A DNA stretch of 6,755 nucleotides from an uncultured Bacteroidales bacterium (GTDB lineage: Bacteria > Bacteroidota > Bacteroidia > Bacteroidales > Muribaculaceae). The stretch spans positions 1 through 6,755 of the forward strand of contig CAMWUH010000123.1 of assembly GCA_947177325.1 (NCBI GenBank). Reading direction: 5' to 3'. The position numbers were made by a program, and so were the translations under genes. The notes beneath the pieces are model-generated. The model was not told the DNA's origin. It did not search any database and saw only the letters and a program-made list of their open reading frames with translations. This document shows positions 6,042 to 6,755 of this stretch, in pieces; positions within the stretch are counted from its first letter, which is position 1, and every line of letters starts with the position of its first letter.

Positions 6042-6670
6042 TGCGCGATGGGTTGAAATTTCGAGCCGGTCCATTTAAATTGCTTCGGAGCAGATAGCAT
6101 CTCTTTGACATTATCGAGCTCGTCGCGGTCAATATAGTTACCCGGCGTAGGTGTGAGGGTCAGAATGAGAGTCTCGGGATTGAAAGTAGCCTCCACTGTA
6201 AGGAATTTCACTAATCGGTGCCATTGGTCGATTTCCTTTTTGGCGCTTGGTTTTAGCCATTGGTCGAGAGTAACTTCAGGCAATCGTTGGCCGGTTACGT
6301 CGGTCCACTTGTGGGTGTAGAATCTCACTTGCGAGTCCGCTTCGGGTGTCTCTAAAGTTGTAATCACCATTATCAGCTGCTCCTTCTTCCATGGCAAAAC
6401 GGCAAAGGTAGTGGTTGAGCCTTCCCCTTCCGAAAAGGTAATGGTCGAAGGGGTGGTGGAGATAATTTTTGCCGAATCGCCCAGCGAGGTTACCAGCGTT
6501 TTTGCTATTCCTTCGTTATGGTAGTCGAGCAGGTCGAGGCGGTCATTTTGGTTTATGGTGGCGACTATCTTTTGCGGGGCGCTGGTGAATGCCGATTGGG
6601 GAGTTACCTGTCCGGCAGCGGCCAAAGCCACCAAGCCCGTCACCATCGTGGAAAGCGTGCGAAATATCAT
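6038..6670 (-). CDS. Exported DUF3256-like protein
   Basis: Function unknown. The 210-residue product starts with a plausible Sec signal peptide: MIFR, then a hydrophobic stretch to about residue 19 (ALAAAG), with cleavage near 19-21. There is no lipobox cysteine, so the mature protein should be soluble in the periplasm. The rest alternates short beta-like segments. The patterns NDRLDLLDYHN (42-52), ETPEADSQVRFYTHKW (107-122) and the LTPTPGNYIDRDE end (172-184) resemble what I remember of the Bacteroidales DUF3256 family, which is about 200 residues long. No catalytic motif is visible. Its stop overlaps the xseA start by ATGA, so the two are translationally coupled, but a periplasmic protein and a cytoplasmic nuclease share no obvious pathway. 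The family name is from memory; a profile search would settle it. Confidence 0.7.
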   Translation of the reverse strand: MIFRTLSTMVTGLVALAAAGQVTPQSAFTSAPQKIVATINQNDRLDLLDYHNEGIAKTLVTSLGDSAKIISTTPSTITFSEGEGSTTTFAVLPWKKEQLIMVITTLETPEADSQVRFYTHKWTDVTGQRLPEVTLDQWLKPSAKKEIDQWHRLVKFLTVEATFNPETLILTLTPTPGNYIDRDELDNVKEMLSAPKQFKWTGSKFQPIAQ

Positions 6671-6690
6671 AATTATTAAATAAATCTAAT

Positions 6691-6722
6691 GGGGAGTGCA
6701 CTAAATAGCGATTGCACTCCCC
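6691..6722 (-). other. Perfect 10-bp inverted repeat upstream of the DUF3256-xseA-xseB operon
   Basis: GGGGAGTGCA (6691-6700) and TGCACTCCCC (6713-6722) form a perfect 10-bp stem with a 12-nt loop. It extends one more pair (T6690/A6723). It ends 20 bp before the start codon at 6670. Read on the minus strand it is followed by ATTAGATTTATTT, a weak T-rich tail, so it may be the terminator of a gene to the right of the window. It also overlaps the best promoter box for this operon, so an operator or a 5' mRNA hairpin is possible. Confidence 0.6.
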
Positions 6723-6729
6723 AAATTTA
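6722..6729 (-). promoter_or_regulatory. Candidate -7 box for the DUF3256-xseA-xseB operon
   Basis: On the minus strand this reads TAAATTTG, an exact match to TAnnTTTG. The place expected for the -33 element (around 6749-6752) holds no TTG, so only half of the promoter is supported. Its last base is the first base of the inverted repeat at 6691-6722, and transcription would start inside that repeat. Confidence 0.4.
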
Positions 6730-6755
6730 GTGATTTTTCAGTTAATTACCTACAT

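Noticed and set aside
1..6755. CRISPR array, tRNA, rRNA, insertion sequence or phage genes
   Set aside because: No spaced repeat array, cloverleaf, transposase or phage-like product was seen on either strand.

Overview
The window reads as ordinary chromosome of a member of the Bacteroidales, most likely a gut Muribaculaceae or close relative. The order cytochrome b - flavoprotein - iron-sulfur subunit, the lack of Shine-Dalgarno sequences, two exact matches to the Bacteroidetes -7 box (TAnnTTTG) and a DUF3256-like gene all point that way. The phylum/order call is firm; the family is inference.

Layout. Positions 1-170 hold no gene I can support. A Bacteroidetes-type promoter (about 170-200) and a leader of about 140 nt precede a three-gene plus-strand operon, sdhC-sdhA-sdhB (349-4192). 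It encodes a menaquinone-linked succinate dehydrogenase/fumarate reductase and ends at a strong hairpin terminator (4220-4255). A 230-base convergent spacer follows, with no recognised gene and one 16-bp direct repeat. On the minus strand lie, in transcription order, a DUF3256-like exported protein (6670-6038), xseA (6041-4737, sharing an ATGA stop/start overlap) and xseB (4717-4496), the two subunits of exonuclease VII. A perfect 10-bp inverted repeat sits just upstream of this second operon and overlaps its best promoter candidate.

How the genes work together. SdhA (covalent FAD, dicarboxylate site) and SdhB (three Fe-S clusters) form the cytoplasmic catalytic arm. SdhC anchors them, carries the histidines for two b haems and exchanges electrons with menaquinone. 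In anaerobic Bacteroidales this enzyme normally reduces fumarate as the last step of succinate formation. XseA and XseB together degrade single-stranded DNA.

The most unusual element is the C-terminus of SdhC. After the fifth membrane helix it runs on for about 118 residues, with 15 cysteines in 60 residues, four CxxC pairs and almost no hydrophobic residues. Predicted topology puts this metallothionein-like tail in the periplasm. One stretch has the same cysteine spacing as the [4Fe-4S] motif of the partner subunit SdhB. I know of no role for such a tail on this enzyme.
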